Shown piece by piece: positions 6,829 through 8,587 of a stretch of 8,587 nt of DNA. A program made the position numbers and the translations under genes. A model generated the notes under the pieces. The model saw only the letters and a list, made by a program, of their open reading frames with translations. It did not search any database and had not been told where the DNA came from. The DNA is taken from assembly GCA_002408345.1 (NCBI GenBank), contig DHRX01000088.1:2525-11111 (forward strand), written 5' to 3'. Within the stretch, counting starts at the first letter, position 1. Each line of letters opens with the position of its first letter. The DNA comes from Firmicutes bacterium UBA5301 (GTDB taxonomy: Bacteria; Bacillota; UBA5301).

Positions 6829-7809
6829 ATGCTCCGATACCTTTTAAATCGATTAGCTCTGATTATACCCGTAATTTTAGGGGTCTCTCTCATTATCTTT
6901 CTTATTATGGCCGCTATCCCTGGGGACCCGGCCCGGATTATGCTAGGTGAAGCTGCATCAGCTGATGCAGTAGCTGCTCTCCGTAGCGAATTAGGCTTAG
7001 ATCAACCGCTTTTGATTCGATATGGGCAATTCCTAATCCAGTTAGCTCACGGAGATTTAGGTACTTCCATTACTCAGCGGGCCCCGGTACTAGACCTTGT
7101 TCTGAGTAGGCTACCAGCCACTTTGGAGCTGACTGTTTTTGCCATGCTTATCGGTACTTGTCTAGGCGTTATTGCTGGTATCATTTCGGCTACCAAGCAG
7201 TACTCACTCCTTGATTACACCGCTATGGGCGTCTCAATTATCGGCGTCTCTATGCCGGTATTTTGGTTAGGTATGATGTTAATTCTCCTCTTTTCCGTAG
7301 AACTTGGCTGGTTACCGGTTTCTGGCCGGGGACCAGGGGTCATAGCCTCTATCCCTGCTTTACTCAGCGGTGATCCAGCCCCGATTATCCTTGGCCTTAA
7401 ACATATTCTCTTACCTAGCCTAACTTTAGGTACCGGGCTGGCGGCCCTTATCGCCCGGATGACTAGATCAAGTATGTTAGAGGTAATCCGCCAGGATTTC
7501 ATTAAAACCGCCCGGGCCAAAGGGTTACCCTCACGACTGGTTATATTCAAACATGCTTTAAGGAACGCTTTGATTCCTGTAATTACCGCCTTAGGTTTGC
7601 AATTCGGAGCGCTGCTTGGCGGTGCCGTCTTAACCGAATCGATTTTTGCCTGGCCCGGTTTAGGCCGACTAGCGGTAGATTCTATTTATGCTCGAGACTT
7701 CCCCTTAGTTCAGGGGGTAGTCCTCGTTATTACTCTGGGAGTAGTATTGGTTAACCTTATGGTCGATCTCATCTACACCTTTATCGATCCCAGAATCCGC
7801 TATAATTGA
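6829..7809 (+). CDS. dppB: Peptide-type ABC transporter permease, DppB-like
   Basis: This integral membrane subunit of a dipeptide/oligopeptide-family ABC importer (326 residues) would pair with the next gene product to form the channel. It shows the hallmarks of the DppB/OppB branch: an N-terminal helix (MLRYLLNRLALIIPVILGVSL) followed by IPGDPARIMLGE, then LGLDQPLLIRYGQF and HGDLGTSI. The loop that contacts the ATPase, DFIKTARAKGLPSRLVIFKH, is at about 223-242, and the end is FIDPRIRYN. An in-frame TTG 33 bases upstream has no ribosome binding site. The ATG chosen here follows GTGGAGG at a 7-base spacing, and family members begin this way. The next gene starts 14 bases after the stop. The solute-binding protein and ATPases are not in the window and probably follow downstream. 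Substrate is not determined: dipeptides, oligopeptides, nickel or glutathione are all transported by relatives, so the symbol is by family only. Confidence 0.92.
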   Translation: MLRYLLNRLALIIPVILGVSLIIFLIMAAIPGDPARIMLGEAASADAVAALRSELGLDQPLLIRYGQFLIQLAHGDLGTSITQRAPVLDLVLSRLPATLELTVFAMLIGTCLGVIAGIISATKQYSLLDYTAMGVSIIGVSMPVFWLGMMLILLFSVELGWLPVSGRGPGVIASIPALLSGDPAPIILGLKHILLPSLTLGTGLAALIARMTRSSMLEVIRQDFIKTARAKGLPSRLVIFKHALRNALIPVITALGLQFGALLGGAVLTESIFAWPGLGRLAVDSIYARDFPLVQGVVLVITLGVVLVNLMVDLIYTFIDPRIRYN

Positions 7810-7823
7810 CGGAGGTTTTTTAG

Positions 7824-8587
7824 ATGAACGTAAAAGGCGTTCAAGTATTTTGGCGTCGCTTTGCCCGCAGTAAAAGTGCTTTGCTCGGTTTCCTTTTGGT
7901 ACTCCTGGTGCTTGTTGCTGCTATTTTTGCTCCGGTTCTAGCCCCAGAAGATCCTTACCAGATTAATTTACTGAAAAGGCTAGCTCCTCCAGGACCCTCA
8001 GAGCTACTAGGCCGGGACGATTTTGGCCGTGATATCTTTTCTCGGATTATCTATGGCTCCCGAGTTTCTTTACAAGTAGGGCTCTTTTCTACCCTAGTTG
8101 CCCTAATCATCGGGATTCCCTTAGGGTTAGTTGCTGGCTACTACGGCGGACGAATAGATAATATAATCATGCGGTTTCTTGATGTTATGATGGCCTTTCC
8201 CTCAATACTACTGGCCTTAACAATGATCGCTGCTTTTGGTACTAACCTTTCCAGCGTTATTATGTCGATTGGGCTGGTTGCAGTACCCCGCTACGCCAGA
8301 ATTACCCGCGGTTCAACCCTCTCCGTTAAGGGGATGGAGTACATCGATGCCGCAGAAGCCTTAGGGGCCAAAACCGGCCGGGTGCTTTTTAAACATATCC
8401 TGCCGAACTGTTTAGCGCCGATAATCGTCTATGCCACTATGGGTATGGCTAGCGCCATCTTAACCGAAGCCGGGTTAAGTTTTTTAGGTATGGGGACACA
8501 ACCACCCACCCCATCCTGGGGCGGAATGTTAGCTAATGGCCGGGAGTTTCTCCGCACCGCACCCCATATGGCTACTTATCCTGGACT
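7824..8587 (+). CDS. dppC: Peptide-type ABC transporter permease, DppC-like (cut by right edge)
   Basis: This is the second channel subunit of the same importer. ATG at 7824 is preceded by GGAGG (7811-7815) and follows the DppB-like gene by 14 bases. The frame stays open for 254 codons to the right edge, so the C-terminus is missing; family members usually have about 270-300 residues. It begins MNVKGVQVFWRRFARSKSAL, with a first membrane helix at about 20-40 (LLGFLLVLLVLVAAIFAPVLAP). The DppC/OppC signature ELLGRDDFGRDIFSRIIYGSR follows, then PLGLVAGYYGGRID. The ATPase-contacting loop EYIDAAEALGAKTGRVLFKH comes next, and then GLSFLGMGTQPPTPSWGGML. All the family landmarks are present up to the cut. 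The substrate is unknown for the same reason as for its partner. Confidence 0.93.
   Translation, partial: MNVKGVQVFWRRFARSKSALLGFLLVLLVLVAAIFAPVLAPEDPYQINLLKRLAPPGPSELLGRDDFGRDIFSRIIYGSRVSLQVGLFSTLVALIIGIPLGLVAGYYGGRIDNIIMRFLDVMMAFPSILLALTMIAAFGTNLSSVIMSIGLVAVPRYARITRGSTLSVKGMEYIDAAEALGAKTGRVLFKHILPNCLAPIIVYATMGMASAILTEAGLSFLGMGTQPPTPSWGGMLANGREFLRTAPHMATYPG

Noticed and set aside
7215..7550. Minus-strand open frame opposite the DppB-like permease
   Set aside because: It is antisense to strongly conserved permease sequence; its translation is a mix of basic and polar residues with no family signature.

Overview
The window looks like ordinary chromosomal DNA from a Gram-positive, Clostridia-type member of the Bacillota. 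The pointers are strong purine-rich ribosome binding sites (GGAGG and GGAGGTGA), TTG starts beside ATG starts, mid-range GC (judged by eye), and protein families common in that group: a DUF4080-type radical SAM protein, an HD-GYP protein and a 7TM-GAF-PAS histidine kinase. The assignment is inferred; no rRNA or other marker is present.

Bases 1-3112 (minus strand) hold a two-component operon: a multi-pass membrane histidine kinase followed 21 bases later by a LytTR-type response regulator. The regulator carries a one-base frameshift near bases 105-106. The last part of its DNA-binding domain is intact but lies in another frame that runs off the left edge.

Bases 3113-3338 separate this operon from a divergent gene. 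They contain a perfect 15-bp inverted repeat that, read toward the kinase, resembles an intrinsic terminator or attenuator in the kinase leader. Bases 3339-5075 (plus) encode a cobalamin-binding-type radical SAM protein with a TTG start and a strong ribosome binding site.

Bases 5076-6723 (minus) hold a tandem HD-GYP-type phosphohydrolase and, 103 bases downstream, an 81-residue membrane protein that I do not recognise. The small gene has an excellent ribosome binding site preceded by a long imperfect hairpin, and its stop codon abuts that of the radical SAM gene. Bases 6829-8587 (plus) start a dipeptide/oligopeptide-type ABC importer operon: a DppB-like permease, then a DppC-like permease cut by the right edge.

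The common thread is signalling and nutrient uptake: a membrane sensor kinase, a possible cyclic-di-GMP enzyme and a peptide importer, with no direct link between the blocks beyond proximity. I found no mobile element, CRISPR array, RNA gene or clear new multi-gene system. The points most worth checking are the frameshifted LytTR regulator, the two intergenic hairpins and the unrecognised small membrane protein.
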